IMG/VR virus record: IMGVR_UViG_3300025276_000032
Location: 1 to 64,000 of that record
Strand: one strand, 5' to 3'
Length of the DNA stretch: 64,000 bases
Source: a virus
Shown: one piece after another, positions 20,569 through 29,612 of the stretch
Layout of the letters: each line of letters begins with the position of its first letter
How positions within the stretch are numbered: position 1 is the stretch's first letter
The notes under the pieces: generated by a model
Seen by the model: the letters and a program-made list of their open reading frames with translations, nothing else
The model's database searches: none
Told to the model about the DNA's origin: nothing
Program-made: the position numbers and the translations under genes

Positions 20569-21627
20569 TTAATCTGGGAATCGAGCAGTGATTCCTTCGA
20601 CATAATAGCTCATACTATTCAATTCGCCGTCCGTAGCTACTTTTCCAGCTGCAATACGAACTTCACCCGCTTGATCTTTGATTGGTCCAGTGAAAGCAAA
20701 ATATTCACCATCACGAATCTGGTGCATAATATCAGTTGCAATAACACGAACTTCATCTGGCATATTTGTGAATGGTGCCATCGCAACAACACCATCATTC
20801 ATATGACCAAAATAGTCCTCACTCTCCCAATTACCATCAATTACAGCCTGTACTTTACGAATATAGTAAGGTGCCCAGTTATCAATAGTAGCAGTTAGCT
20901 GCGATTTAGGTGCAACAGCAATTTGATCTGATGCTTGACCAAAGCCGTGTTTACCTTGTTGTTCTGCAGCTTGGAGTGGCGCAGGAGAATCTGTATGTTG
21001 TGCTATCATATCGCAACCTTGGGACATGAGGGCTTTAGCAGCATCCGATTCTTTACCAGGATTGAACCAAGTATTTACCCATACAATATCCATATCTACA
21101 TCAGGATTCATACTACGAGCACCCATAAAGAATGTATTAATTTCACGGATAACTTCTGGAATTGGGAACGCTCCAATATAACAAATCTTGTTCGATTTAG
21201 TCATTAAACCAGCAATCACGCCCTGAACGTGTCTAGCTTGGTATAGACGCAATCCATAGCTTGACATATTTGCAGCCTGCTTATACCCAGTGGCATGCTC
21301 AAACTTAACATTTGGATAACGATTAGCCATCTTCAATGTCGCGTCCATATATCCAAATGATGTTGTGAAGATAATATCTGCACCTCTTAGTACCATACCA
21401 TTAATTACACGCTCTGCATCAGGACCCTCTTTAACACTTTCGACAAAAAATGTTTCGACTTGATCACCAAAATGTGCTTCTACATCTTGTCTGCCAATGT
21501 CGTGACGATATGTCCATCCGCCATCACCAGTCGGTCCGACATATACGAACCCCACTTTAACTTTATCCCCAGCCCATGCGCTTGTCGCTAACATAGCCGC
21601 TGCTACGATTGTTAAAAGTTTTTTCAT
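20569..21627 (-). CDS. BMP-family (PnrA/Med-like) ABC-transporter substrate-binding protein, 352 aa
   Basis: A signal peptide (MKKLLTIVAAAMLATSAWAG) precedes VKVGFVYVGPTGDGGWTYRH, the hallmark of the basic-membrane-protein family of periplasmic binding proteins, which bind nucleosides or purines. Full family length, with no damage visible. No permease or ATPase gene is near, so it would work with a host transporter. It looks host-derived, an unusual auxiliary gene for a phage. Start ATG 21627 with AAAGGTC. Confidence 0.85.
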   Translation of the reverse strand: MKKLLTIVAAAMLATSAWAGDKVKVGFVYVGPTGDGGWTYRHDIGRQDVEAHFGDQVETFFVESVKEGPDAERVINGMVLRGADIIFTTSFGYMDATLKMANRYPNVKFEHATGYKQAANMSSYGLRLYQARHVQGVIAGLMTKSNKICYIGAFPIPEVIREINTFFMGARSMNPDVDMDIVWVNTWFNPGKESDAAKALMSQGCDMIAQHTDSPAPLQAAEQQGKHGFGQASDQIAVAPKSQLTATIDNWAPYYIRKVQAVIDGNWESEDYFGHMNDGVVAMAPFTNMPDEVRVIATDIMHQIRDGEYFAFTGPIKDQAGEVRIAAGKVATDGELNSMSYYVEGITARFPD

Positions 21628-21643
21628 TTTTAGATTGACCTTT

Positions 21644-22339
21644 CTAGGTTGTTGTAGTTGATTGTAGTCCTTGAATGTTAGTATAATACGTTCGGCTGAC
21701 GCCTAAGTTATCAACTAACTGCTTACACATTATAGCATCATTTGGCCAAAGCCCGTGATTGAAGCATAACGATATTAGTTTTTCTGCCGCTGCTGGCTTG
21801 ATTATATATGCTGAGTTTCCGGCAATGCCTTGAGGAATGTTATAATCGTCTACAGATGGAACAGGTTGTATTTCGTTTTTGTTCTTTTGAATTAATCTAT
21901 GAAATTCTGCTGATTTTCTTGTTGCGCCTCTTGGCTCATTAATACCTATTATATCATATTTTGAATCTAATAGCAACTGGTAATCTAACTTTTTTCTAAA
22001 AATTGCATCGTGTTCTAGAATTAGCAAAGGTTCTTTCTTTTCAAAACATTCTGTCCATAGCCTAAAATGTGACACGGCTGCAGCCATGCGTTTAGTCTTT
22101 ACTGCTGTTGGATATGCGCTCTTTATTAAACCTGTAGCTAAGTCTGTAACTTTGCCTTCCCACGGGTAATTCCAGAATAGATCCCAATGCATCATTTCAG
22201 CGCCAACTTTCACATGGTCTGTCGCTTCAAACTTTTCTATGTTAAAATCATTGTCGAGTTTCTTTGAACTAAGCCAAAGAGCATCAAACCCTTCTTCTGA
22301 GATATTATTGCCTTTAAGAGTTATTGCATATGATTTCAT
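21644..22339 (-). CDS. GT25-like glycosyltransferase, 231 aa
   Basis: MKSYAITLKGNNISEEGFDA, AVSHFRLWTECF and LLILEHDAIF show the GT25 arrangement found also at 17163 and 24735. AAGGCAAAT precedes ATG 22339. Likely transfers a sugar to LPS, capsule or virion glycan. Confidence 0.75.
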   Translation of the reverse strand: MKSYAITLKGNNISEEGFDALWLSSKKLDNDFNIEKFEATDHVKVGAEMMHWDLFWNYPWEGKVTDLATGLIKSAYPTAVKTKRMAAAVSHFRLWTECFEKKEPLLILEHDAIFRKKLDYQLLLDSKYDIIGINEPRGATRKSAEFHRLIQKNKNEIQPVPSVDDYNIPQGIAGNSAYIIKPAAAEKLISLCFNHGLWPNDAIMCKQLVDNLGVSRTYYTNIQGLQSTTTT

Positions 22340-23071
22340 TTAATTTGCCTTATAATAATTTAATTTTGCGCCTTTATCTATAATTAGTTGCGCCATTTCA
22401 TCAACATCACCTAATTTCCATTTTTTGCTGCCGAATATTCCTCTAGGATATTTTTCTTGTGCAGTCTCTTCACCTGAATATATATGTATTTTATCGCAGG
22501 GTAAAATCATCTGCGAAAAATATGCCATTCCTGAACTTGCACCTACATGTAAATCAGCGTTTGATATTAAATATGCTATGTAATCTAAATCTGTGCTTGC
22601 TCTACCACTACCATTTGCTCCGATCCGTATAATTTCAAATCCACTTTGCAGATAATGCTTTTCTATTTTTTCTATTTTTTCTGGTAAAATAAACCTATAC
22701 GTCTGCCTAGCGTCCCACTGTGTAGTGATATATTTCTTCGGCAATTCTTGATTAAAATTCTTGATGTTTTTACATTTAGGTAATTCTTTGACTGAACCCC
22801 AAACTTCGTGAATCGACAAATCATAATTATCTGAGTTACAGTTTATGGGATACCTAATATTGATAGTTTTCTTAGGAATAACATTTTTCTTGTTTAGAAA
22901 AACTCTATCAGATCCCAATAGATTTTTCAATTGATCAAAATCTTTAAAATGCTCACAGATTAAATTTACATCTTCATTTTCTGATTGGGAAAGCATTTCA
23001 CAAAATAGTAAATGAATAATTCTATCTCCAAGAGGTCTAGTTGTTACCGTAGAATGTGCGTTCACTATCAT
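22340..23071 (-). CDS. Heptosyltransferase-like (GT9/GT-B) protein, 243 aa
   Basis: ADLHVGASSGMAYFSQM near residue 190 resembles the nucleotide-sugar-binding loop of GT9 enzymes (VGxDSGxxHLAxA type). It is short for the family, mainly the C-terminal Rossmann half being recognisable. AGAGGAAT precedes ATG 23071. Specificity unknown. Confidence 0.55.
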   Translation of the reverse strand: MIVNAHSTVTTRPLGDRIIHLLFCEMLSQSENEDVNLICEHFKDFDQLKNLLGSDRVFLNKKNVIPKKTINIRYPINCNSDNYDLSIHEVWGSVKELPKCKNIKNFNQELPKKYITTQWDARQTYRFILPEKIEKIEKHYLQSGFEIIRIGANGSGRASTDLDYIAYLISNADLHVGASSGMAYFSQMILPCDKIHIYSGEETAQEKYPRGIFGSKKWKLGDVDEMAQLIIDKGAKLNYYKAN

Positions 23072-23087
23072 TGCGTTTTATTCCTCT

Positions 23088-23768
23088 TCAATAGTAACCA
23101 TGCGATAAATATCTATTATAATTATTCCATGTTCCTAAGTCTATGTATTTGTTTTCTGGGACAGTCTCAAATCCTAATGAATTTACTATATCTCCGACTT
23201 CGGTATATTTTTCAAATAAATTTTTCTCGTATGCATCTAATAAATTTTTTCCATCAAATTTTAACACGCCCCAAAACATATCTAATAGGTCATCTTCAAG
23301 ACAAGATTTAACTTTAAATTTCTTCATATTTTTTTCTAATCTATCTAGCTTAGATTGGCTATCCGTAATAAATGTTCCTGCAACTACACCTTTTATAGTT
23401 GACATTTTTATAAAAGGATTGTTTTCAAAAATAGTATCGGGCATACCAAAAAGCAATACTTCATTTCTAGCAGGAGTTTTATAATCTAAAAATTCAAGCA
23501 GTACGTTTGCAAAGCCGTGTTTCTTCTGACAAATATGAATAAAATTTTCATCAGTAAAGAAGGAAGTAACGTCACTTTTTAACTCGTCTCCATGAATAAA
23601 AATTATCTTTTCTGCTCCTGCGTCTATCATTTTTGAAACTAGATGATTTGATATAGGATTATAATAGTTAAAATTTCTCTGAGGAAGCATTTCCTTTGAA
23701 AATGTCATTCCTAGTCTTGTTCCAAATCCTCCAATGGGCACAATTCCTGTAATTTTATTTTTTGGCAT
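23088..23768 (-). CDS. Sugar-phosphate nucleotidyltransferase (RfbA/GalU-like), 226 aa
   Basis: GGFGTRLGMTFSKEMLPQ (near residues 13-30) is the NTP-transferase signature GGxGTRL...KxMLP; GMPDTIF supplies the metal-binding Asp. It makes an NDP-sugar from NTP and sugar-1-P. I prefer ATG 23768 over the TTG two codons earlier. Coupled to the epimerase-like SDR gene, so it may supply its substrate. Confidence 0.8.
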   Translation of the reverse strand: MPKNKITGIVPIGGFGTRLGMTFSKEMLPQRNFNYYNPISNHLVSKMIDAGAEKIIFIHGDELKSDVTSFFTDENFIHICQKKHGFANVLLEFLDYKTPARNEVLLFGMPDTIFENNPFIKMSTIKGVVAGTFITDSQSKLDRLEKNMKKFKVKSCLEDDLLDMFWGVLKFDGKNLLDAYEKNLFEKYTEVGDIVNSLGFETVPENKYIDLGTWNNYNRYLSHGYY

Positions 23769-23770
23769 TT

Positions 23771-24733
23771 TCAATTTACCTTATAATAATCTTTGTACCA
23801 ATTTACAAAGTTTTCAACACCCTCGGCAATAGAAACTTTGGGATTATAACCCAGCTTTTGCAATTTAGTTGTATCTGACCAAGTAGTCTGTGTGTCTGCT
23901 GGGTGCATAGGAACTAATTCTGTGATTGCTGTACGACCTAGATTTTTTTCTATCTCTTTAACAAAATCTAGCAATTTAACTTTTTCGCCACGACCGATAT
24001 TATATATTTCTTTGCCCTCTGCATTTAAAAGAAGTAAGACTCCGTTTACGATATCATCGACATATGTGAAATCTCTGGTCATATTACCGTTGTTGAATAG
24101 CTTTATAGGATTGCCTGCAATGATGTTTTTAGTGAAATCGAATAGTGCCATGTCTGGTCTACCCCAAGGACCATATACAGTAAAAAATCTAAGTCCAGTA
24201 GTATTTTTAATTTTGCTAGTTTTGAACTGAGATTCTGTAGTCGCTTTTGTAAATCCATAAGGATTTAATTGGTGACCTAAGTTCACGTCCTCTTTCCAAG
24301 GCAGGGGATTGCCAGCCATAACACACGATGTTGATGCATATAAAATTCTATTTACACCATCTTTCTCACACCTATCAATTAAGTTTTGTGAAGCAATAAT
24401 ATTATTCTGAATATAAAGATGTGGATCTAACATTGAGTGTCTAACACCAGCGTATGCTGCAAGATGTATGACAGTTTCAACACCATCTAAGGACGCTTTA
24501 GGAATAGTAAGATAGTGATCGTTTTTATAAAATTTGAATGAGTCGGAGGTTAGATCGCAGTCAAATACCTCTATTCCCAAGTCAGTCAATTTAGATTCTC
24601 TGGTTCTTTTTAGTGATGAATCATAATAATCATTAAAGTTATCTAATCCTGAAACATCATGTCCTTGAGAGAATAGCTTTCTTGCAAGATGATAACCAAT
24701 AAACCCTGCTATACCTGTGATAAATATTTTCAT
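23771..24733 (-). CDS. Extended SDR: UDP-glucuronate 4-epimerase-like
   Basis: ITGIAGFIGYHLA gives the GxxGxxG NAD loop (5-17); STSCVM and YGFTK (Y150 region) give the catalytic Ser and YxxxK; AGVRHSMLDPHLY is typical of UDP-GlcA 4-epimerases (CapI type). 320 aa, full length. With the dehydrogenase at 17828 it could convert UDP-Glc to UDP-GalA. A dTDP-glucose dehydratase-like role is the alternative. Confidence 0.8.
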   Translation of the reverse strand: MKIFITGIAGFIGYHLARKLFSQGHDVSGLDNFNDYYDSSLKRTRESKLTDLGIEVFDCDLTSDSFKFYKNDHYLTIPKASLDGVETVIHLAAYAGVRHSMLDPHLYIQNNIIASQNLIDRCEKDGVNRILYASTSCVMAGNPLPWKEDVNLGHQLNPYGFTKATTESQFKTSKIKNTTGLRFFTVYGPWGRPDMALFDFTKNIIAGNPIKLFNNGNMTRDFTYVDDIVNGVLLLLNAEGKEIYNIGRGEKVKLLDFVKEIEKNLGRTAITELVPMHPADTQTTWSDTTKLQKLGYNPKVSIAEGVENFVNWYKDYYKVN

Positions 24734-24734
24734 T

Positions 24735-25403
24735 TTAAAATCCGTGACTCATGTTTAAGTTTTTCAAAGAGAACGTAAAGTACTCTGGTATTATATATTC
24801 TAATTTTACATTGTATGTATTGATGAAATAGTCGCTCTGATCCCAACCAAACTTATCTAGCTGAGATAGTAACTTTTTTGCGCCTCTTGGAGTAACTGCA
24901 TATGCTGCCGTTCCTGGTATCATCAAACTGCCTTTAAATGAATTGTCTTTATTATACACTAAAGGACTTGAGTTGTAAAGCCCTTTACCAAAATTAAATT
25001 GCGGCTTATTTCTCACATGATCGAAAACTGGTTGCTTAAATGCAGACTCACAATTTAGTATCAAAACATCATTAAAGACTGTATTATTCCAAGGTCTCAC
25101 ACATGTTGCGTCTTGCTCAATAAATGCTACCTGCTCATCTAATTCAATACATTTATTCCATACTCTGACGTGGTTTAAAAAACAAGATTTTTTAGTTTCA
25201 TATGTTTTCTTGCTTTCTTTTTTAAATGATGTTACTCTACCATTAGGTATTTCTGGATAGTGTTGATAATTATTTAAGGTTTTTGGTGTCACACCTTCAA
25301 GAGGTTCAGCATCAAAATCATTTGAAATGCAACTTTTCAAACACTGATCCATATATTCTTCGGATTTAGAGTGACCCTTAACGTATACAACAAATGATTT
25401 CAT
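24735..25403 (-). CDS. GT25-like glycosyltransferase, 222 aa
   Basis: MKSFVVYVKGHSKSEEYMDQ, SCFLNHVRVWNKC and VAFIEQDATC keep the GT25 spacing, but the usual E-D/H-D acid pair is EQD here. It overlaps the methyltransferase-like gene by 4 nt. Third GT25-type protein of the cluster. Confidence 0.65.
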   Translation of the reverse strand: MKSFVVYVKGHSKSEEYMDQCLKSCISNDFDAEPLEGVTPKTLNNYQHYPEIPNGRVTSFKKESKKTYETKKSCFLNHVRVWNKCIELDEQVAFIEQDATCVRPWNNTVFNDVLILNCESAFKQPVFDHVRNKPQFNFGKGLYNSSPLVYNKDNSFKGSLMIPGTAAYAVTPRGAKKLLSQLDKFGWDQSDYFINTYNVKLEYIIPEYFTFSLKNLNMSHGF

Positions 25404-25963
25404 TTTTTGAAACTAAAAACTTTAGAGGACATTCCATTTCCCATAAAAAAATTATCTTCTATTAGTCCTACATCTGTGCATAATTCTATCAACTCATTTT
25501 CAGAAATTTGTAGCGGATCGGATCGTCTTGAATTGTTGTGACCCGCCGCAAAATCAAATTCAATATATAAGCGTCCATTAGTAGATATTTGATTTTTCCA
25601 AGTATTTAAACAATTTGTTGGCTCAGACGCATGATCAAAAGAATTAGAATATACGATATCGCATTTATTAATCCATTCTTCTTTAGGTTTTTGAAAGTCG
25701 TGCTGGACTGTCATCGGAAATTGTTTTGCTGTATGAGAAATTTCTGTGCCTATTACTTCAGCTTTGGGCAAAAATGTTTTGAAATATTGCTGTTCTTTTC
25801 CATTTCTAGTACCATGACACAATACCATCTTAGCTGCAGGCATATAGGAACACATAGTTTCAACAGTTTGTTTTTTTACCCAAGACCAATCGATTTTTTT
25901 CACATTAGCGTCAGTTTGTGCTTCTACATAATCATCATAATTTTTGTATTCGTATACTTTCAT
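25400..25963 (-). CDS. SAM-dependent methyltransferase-like protein, 187 aa
   Basis: VLCHGTRNGKEQQYF and the strand DIVYSNSFDHA fit a class I methyltransferase fold with a degenerate glycine loop. AGGAAAT precedes ATG 25963. Probably modifies a glycan or lipid; the weak motif I leaves the activity in doubt. Confidence 0.55.
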   Translation of the reverse strand: MKVYEYKNYDDYVEAQTDANVKKIDWSWVKKQTVETMCSYMPAAKMVLCHGTRNGKEQQYFKTFLPKAEVIGTEISHTAKQFPMTVQHDFQKPKEEWINKCDIVYSNSFDHASEPTNCLNTWKNQISTNGRLYIEFDFAAGHNNSRRSDPLQISENELIELCTDVGLIEDNFFMGNGMSSKVFSFKK

Positions 25964-25988
25964 TTTATTTCCTAACTCATAATTTTTT

Positions 25989-26543
25989 TTATTTTTTAAT
26001 TACAAATAAGTAATTGACTGCTCTTGTGTGTTTATTCTTATTAAATGGTAACCATTTTTGTTCGATGATTTCTCCGTCAATAAATTTACTTATTTTTTCT
26101 TGCCACCATTCAGGCTGTTCTTGGATCAAATGAGCGTTACGACCATCTGGCAAAAGTCTTTTAGCCGCAGAGGTGTGAAGATCCAAAAAAGAAATTTTAG
26201 TAAATTTATCGTTGATAAGTTTAAGAGTATCATCAATAAACTGCGGTTCAATATGCTCTAAAACATCAAGAGATACCAACATATCAAATTTATAGTCAGG
26301 TATTATCTCGTATTTTTCAACACAAGGATCATATCCTCTAGCATCTTTTAATTTGCACGATTTTTTTAAATACTTATGCAATCCACCTTGACCACATCCA
26401 AAATCTAATAGCGTTTTGACATTATACTTCTCAATCAATTCAGGAATATTAAAAACTCGCGGAACTTGCATTCTAGAGTTTGCTCCCCAGTTAGTTGTTT
26501 TATGCAATTTAGATTGCTGGTTTTTATAATTATTCGTAATCAT
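25989..26543 (-). CDS. Class I SAM-dependent methyltransferase, 184 aa
   Basis: LLDFGCGQGGLHKYL (about residues 45-59) is motif I of SAM-binding Rossmann enzymes, and SLDVLEHI motif II/III as in UbiG/Methyltransf_11-type proteins. I place the start at ATG 26543 (GGAAGG upstream), overlapping the previous stop as ATGA. Substrate unknown; glycan O-methylation fits the context. Confidence 0.8.
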   Translation of the reverse strand: MITNNYKNQQSKLHKTTNWGANSRMQVPRVFNIPELIEKYNVKTLLDFGCGQGGLHKYLKKSCKLKDARGYDPCVEKYEIIPDYKFDMLVSLDVLEHIEPQFIDDTLKLINDKFTKISFLDLHTSAAKRLLPDGRNAHLIQEQPEWWQEKISKFIDGEIIEQKWLPFNKNKHTRAVNYLFVIKK

Positions 26544-27139
26544 TCGTATACCTTCCAACTATTTTTTTCTACTAATTCTTTTCGCATTATATCTTCAGTA
26601 GAATAATCATGGCTTTCACTGATTTCATCTGTATAATATGATTTACTTCTATAACCATCAAATCCGAAAATCCTTACACGTTCAATTCCTAAATAATCTA
26701 ATAAAATTAAAGAATGCATGCCACTTGAAAGTTTAATTCGTTTGCCTAATCTTCGTTTCCAAGGTTCTGCGATAGATAGTTCGCCAAAATAAAAATCGTA
26801 TTTATTTTTTGAATTTCTAACAATAGTATTTTCTTCATTTTTTAGTCCAGGATTAAGCAACAATGTATGAAATAATGGAATTGAAGATTTTGAATTTACA
26901 TCATTAGATTTGTTACACATATTAGCTTCAACACTTCTTTTCCATCTTGATCCTGATGCTAAAAAATTCCATCTAGTACCTTGAGACTCGCCCTTTTCAA
27001 TTTTGCTCCAATTAAATCTTATAGTTGGCATTTCATCAATGATTAATCCATATTCTCTATCGAACAATGATGTTGCGTTACCTACAACGCTAACACCATT
27101 ACACATATACTTTATTAGATCATCCTCATAAACTCTCAT
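26540..27139 (-). CDS. GT29-like (sialyltransferase-type) protein, 199 aa
   Basis: VVGNATSLFDREYG, then MPTIRFN, and SSGMHSLILLDYLG with IFGFDG reproduce the GNGxS / RFN / SGxxxLxxA / YGFD pattern of bacterial GT29-related proteins. It probably transfers an acidic sugar such as a nonulosonate, but no nonulosonate synthesis gene is in the window. Similar in layout to 15898-16500. Confidence 0.6.
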   Translation of the reverse strand: MRVYEDDLIKYMCNGVSVVGNATSLFDREYGLIIDEMPTIRFNWSKIEKGESQGTRWNFLASGSRWKRSVEANMCNKSNDVNSKSSIPLFHTLLLNPGLKNEENTIVRNSKNKYDFYFGELSIAEPWKRRLGKRIKLSSGMHSLILLDYLGIERVRIFGFDGYRSKSYYTDEISESHDYSTEDIMRKELVEKNSWKVYE

Positions 27140-27735
27140 TATAATCTCTTTAACGTAAAGATGCTATATTGACCGCCTTTTGTGTCCGGGTACTTCCTCT
27201 CATCTATTATTTTAAAACTCAATTTTCTGATTTCTTCATTAAATTTATTAAAATTTTGTATCGTTATTTTATTTTGGATTAATTTTGGATCTTCTTCCCA
27301 GTATCGCAGACTCAATATAGAATATTCTTCAGTTGCGTCCAGCACATTTTTTAAAATTGTGAGTGAGTGTTTTTGCTCAAATAAATTAAGCATTCTCATT
27401 ATAATTGATAGCTGGCATTTTTCTTTTATATAGTCATTAACAAGGTCATGCTTATGAATTTTAAGTTTTAAGCACATAATTTTTTTTGCTTCTATAATCA
27501 TATCAGATGATAATTCATAGCCGTGAACTTCTTTCACATGAGAGTTTCTTTGAAATAGTGTACCGAATCTGTTTGTACCTAAAGGAGCATCAATTATAGT
27601 TTCAATATCAGTGTTATTAGTAATAAAATCTTCTACGACCTTGTGTTCTAGTTTCCACTTTGGATTTTGATTTCTACCAGAATCGTATGATCGCGCTCTA
27701 TTACCAGTGTAATGTTCCTTGACTATCTTTTCCAC
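27139..27735 (-). CDS. Methyltransferase-like protein, ~198 aa
   Basis: IDAPLGTNRFGTLFQ and VHGYELSSDM resemble motif I and II of class I methyltransferases. The start is uncertain: GTG 27735 has GGAGG upstream at 11 nt, TTG 27753 lies six codons earlier without a site. It overlaps the kinase-like gene. No substrate evidence. Confidence 0.55.
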   Translation of the reverse strand: MEKIVKEHYTGNRARSYDSGRNQNPKWKLEHKVVEDFITNNTDIETIIDAPLGTNRFGTLFQRNSHVKEVHGYELSSDMIIEAKKIMCLKLKIHKHDLVNDYIKEKCQLSIIMRMLNLFEQKHSLTILKNVLDATEEYSILSLRYWEEDPKLIQNKITIQNFNKFNEEIRKLSFKIIDERKYPDTKGGQYSIFTLKRL

Positions 27736-28313
27736 GATTTTCGTATCCTCCAAATTTGTTTTGATAGTTTAATGTGTTCACCTTTTAATTCATTTTTTAA
27801 TATGTCGCTATTTAAATAATTCATTATCCATCCATCATTACAAGCTAAAAATTCATTATCTATAATTTTAATGCCATCAGAAGTGTTAATTAAATTTGCT
27901 CTAGTTATATCATTGTGATTTATCTTTGTTGTTAAATTGAATTTAGGTTTTTTAAGACCAACCCTTTCATATATGTATTTTAGGTAGTCCCATGTGGTCT
28001 CTGGATAATTTATATCTAATAAATTCCTATGTATAGTATTCATAGAACTATAATCTGTTGCAGATATTCCATATATAAATTCTTCGATAACTAAAGAATT
28101 TTCTGTACCAATGACTTTCGGAAAAAATTTGCATATGGGATGCGAGTCTATAAAAAGTCTAAGTTTCATTTGCTTTTCGTTAATAGTTTCATAAACTTTT
28201 ACTTTTTTATTGTTGTGTGTTGCAAAAAAAGATGTACTTCCAAATTTACTTTTTAATCCAAAAGGAGCATTCGGTCTTGTCGATTCTATGTTACTAAACT
28301 CTAAACTAGACAT
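27723..28313 (-). CDS. Kinase-fold (APH/LPS-kinase-like) protein, 196 aa
   Basis: INHNDITRANLINTSDGIKI followed by IDNE matches the HxDxxxxN catalytic loop and the metal-binding acid of aminoglycoside-phosphotransferase and LPS-kinase folds. The N-lobe is short. In a glycan cluster it may phosphorylate a sugar or lipid-linked glycan. It lacks a clear glycine-rich loop, so activity is not certain. Confidence 0.65.
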   Translation of the reverse strand: MSSLEFSNIESTRPNAPFGLKSKFGSTSFFATHNNKKVKVYETINEKQMKLRLFIDSHPICKFFPKVIGTENSLVIEEFIYGISATDYSSMNTIHRNLLDINYPETTWDYLKYIYERVGLKKPKFNLTTKINHNDITRANLINTSDGIKIIDNEFLACNDGWIMNYLNSDILKNELKGEHIKLSKQIWRIRKSWKR

Positions 28314-28318
28314 ATATT

Positions 28319-29098
28319 TTATTCTACCAATTTTCTTAGTTCATCCACATTCTCGCCACGATTAGGTAATTTGTCTTTCAAGAAAAAATGCACAAAATTA
28401 CACTCTTTAATTTTTGTATTTGCAGTAAACAAACCGTTCCAACGCCAATCCATATTCTTAACTTTCATTTTTTCTTCTTTGATCCACGTATTCAAAAGCG
28501 TTTGATCTGTAGACCATTTCCATGCTCCTAGACCATCAACAAAGGGTTTAAACTCGGGTCGTCTTATAAATTGTGCGGGAGTCTCGCCATTCAAATACTT
28601 TTGAATTGATTTGTTCATAATCATAATACCCATGTTCATAAACTCGCCGCCGCGCTTATTCCATTTCCAATCCACATGTTTGATAGTGCTGTACTGCATT
28701 CTAGAATAGTTTACAATTTTATTTACATATTCTTGCGTGATGGGCATATCACGCTCAACTACGCCACCAAAATCATACTCTTCCTCAAGATCATCAAAGA
28801 CTGAAGGAGAGTCTGGTCTAATCCAAACATCTGCATCAATTATCGCAACTTGATCATATGATTTTAAATATGCAAAGGCGTTTTCTTTTTCGTATATTGG
28901 CAAATAACCACCATGCTTTTCATACGATTCTTTACTACGATTTGTTGCAAAAACGTCTGGCTTGATCATAAGGATCGGATTTCTCTGAACCTCGTGATCG
29001 AAGCCGTGACGTTTGCAATATTGCTTTACTGACTCAATACAGTGGTCGTAAAGTTTGGAACGCTTTCCAACGTACACTTGATAGATAAGTCTTTTCAT
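28319..29098 (-). CDS. Glycosyltransferase with DxD, GT-A fold, 259 aa
   Basis: IIDADVWIRP (about residues 86-95) is the DxD metal site, and the N-terminus (MKRLIYQVYVGKRSKLYDHC) and WSTDQTLLN fit GT34/GT8-like transferases. First gene behind the perfect promoter at 29127-29155, thus the head of the glycan operon. CAGGATGG precedes ATG 29098. Confidence 0.75.
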   Translation of the reverse strand: MKRLIYQVYVGKRSKLYDHCIESVKQYCKRHGFDHEVQRNPILMIKPDVFATNRSKESYEKHGGYLPIYEKENAFAYLKSYDQVAIIDADVWIRPDSPSVFDDLEEEYDFGGVVERDMPITQEYVNKIVNYSRMQYSTIKHVDWKWNKRGGEFMNMGIMIMNKSIQKYLNGETPAQFIRRPEFKPFVDGLGAWKWSTDQTLLNTWIKEEKMKVKNMDWRWNGLFTANTKIKECNFVHFFLKDKLPNRGENVDELRKLVE

Positions 29099-29126
29099 AA
29101 TAAACCATCCTGTTATAATAATCTAA

Positions 29127-29155
29127 ATTATATCACATTTGCCAAATTTTGTCAA
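29127..29155 (-). promoter_or_regulatory. Perfect sigma-70 promoter of the glycan cluster
   Basis: TTGACA (29155-29150), 17 nt, TATAAT (29132-29127) with TG one base before the -10 box. It lacks the GAATCA leader of the early cassettes, so it is a different class. Likely drives 29098 down through the glycan genes. Confidence 0.85.
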
Positions 29156-29162
29156 TGAATAT

Positions 29163-29507
29163 TTATTTTTTCCCGATAGCTTCTTTCGCATAGAAAGCCA
29201 TAACGATTGCAGCCACAGACACAAAATATGTTGGTGCCATATCGCCTAAGATATTACCCGCAGTATCAAGACCGATAACACTTGCAATTACTACTGCAAA
29301 TGGGTATAGCAACATTCCCACAAGAGCAAACCAAGCCATGTTGCGCTGTGCATCTTGTTTCTTATCATCATTTTCAGCGGCTTCACGCTTTCTTTCAAGT
29401 TCTATCAATCTTTCCTCCGCTGCCATTTCCTCGTCAGAAATAATACCATCTCCATCAACGTCAAGATGTTCATACTTTGATCCACTTTCTAGTTTCTTCG
29501 GTGCCAT
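29163..29507 (-). CDS. EF-hand plus two-TM protein, holin candidate, 114 aa
   Basis: DVDGDGIISDEE (residues 16-27) is a complete EF-hand calcium loop; a charged coil follows, then two transmembrane helices (MAWFALVGMLLYPFAVVIAS and a second near 88-106). A protein of this layout is common in marine T4-like phages. A calcium-sensing membrane or holin role is an inference. AAGGAAAC precedes ATG 29507. Confidence 0.75.
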   Translation of the reverse strand: MAPKKLESGSKYEHLDVDGDGIISDEEMAAEERLIELERKREAAENDDKKQDAQRNMAWFALVGMLLYPFAVVIASVIGLDTAGNILGDMAPTYFVSVAAIVMAFYAKEAIGKK

Positions 29508-29553
29508 GCTAGTTTCCTTATTTGTTAAATTTTTATCATAATAAAGATTTCGC

Positions 29554-29612
29554 TTGACTCTTTAAGAATATCTGTTATAATAAGATTCTTCTTAGTGAGT
29601 GGGGTAGTATAC
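29554..29612 (+). promoter_or_regulatory. Plus-strand promoter element, copy 2 of 3
   Basis: TTGACT (29554-29559), 16 nt, TATAAT (29576-29581), extended TGT, tail AAGATTCTTCTTAGTGAGTG. Points into the 3' end of the minus-strand gene 29612-29833, the stop being 30 nt from the -10 box. Confidence 0.7.
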
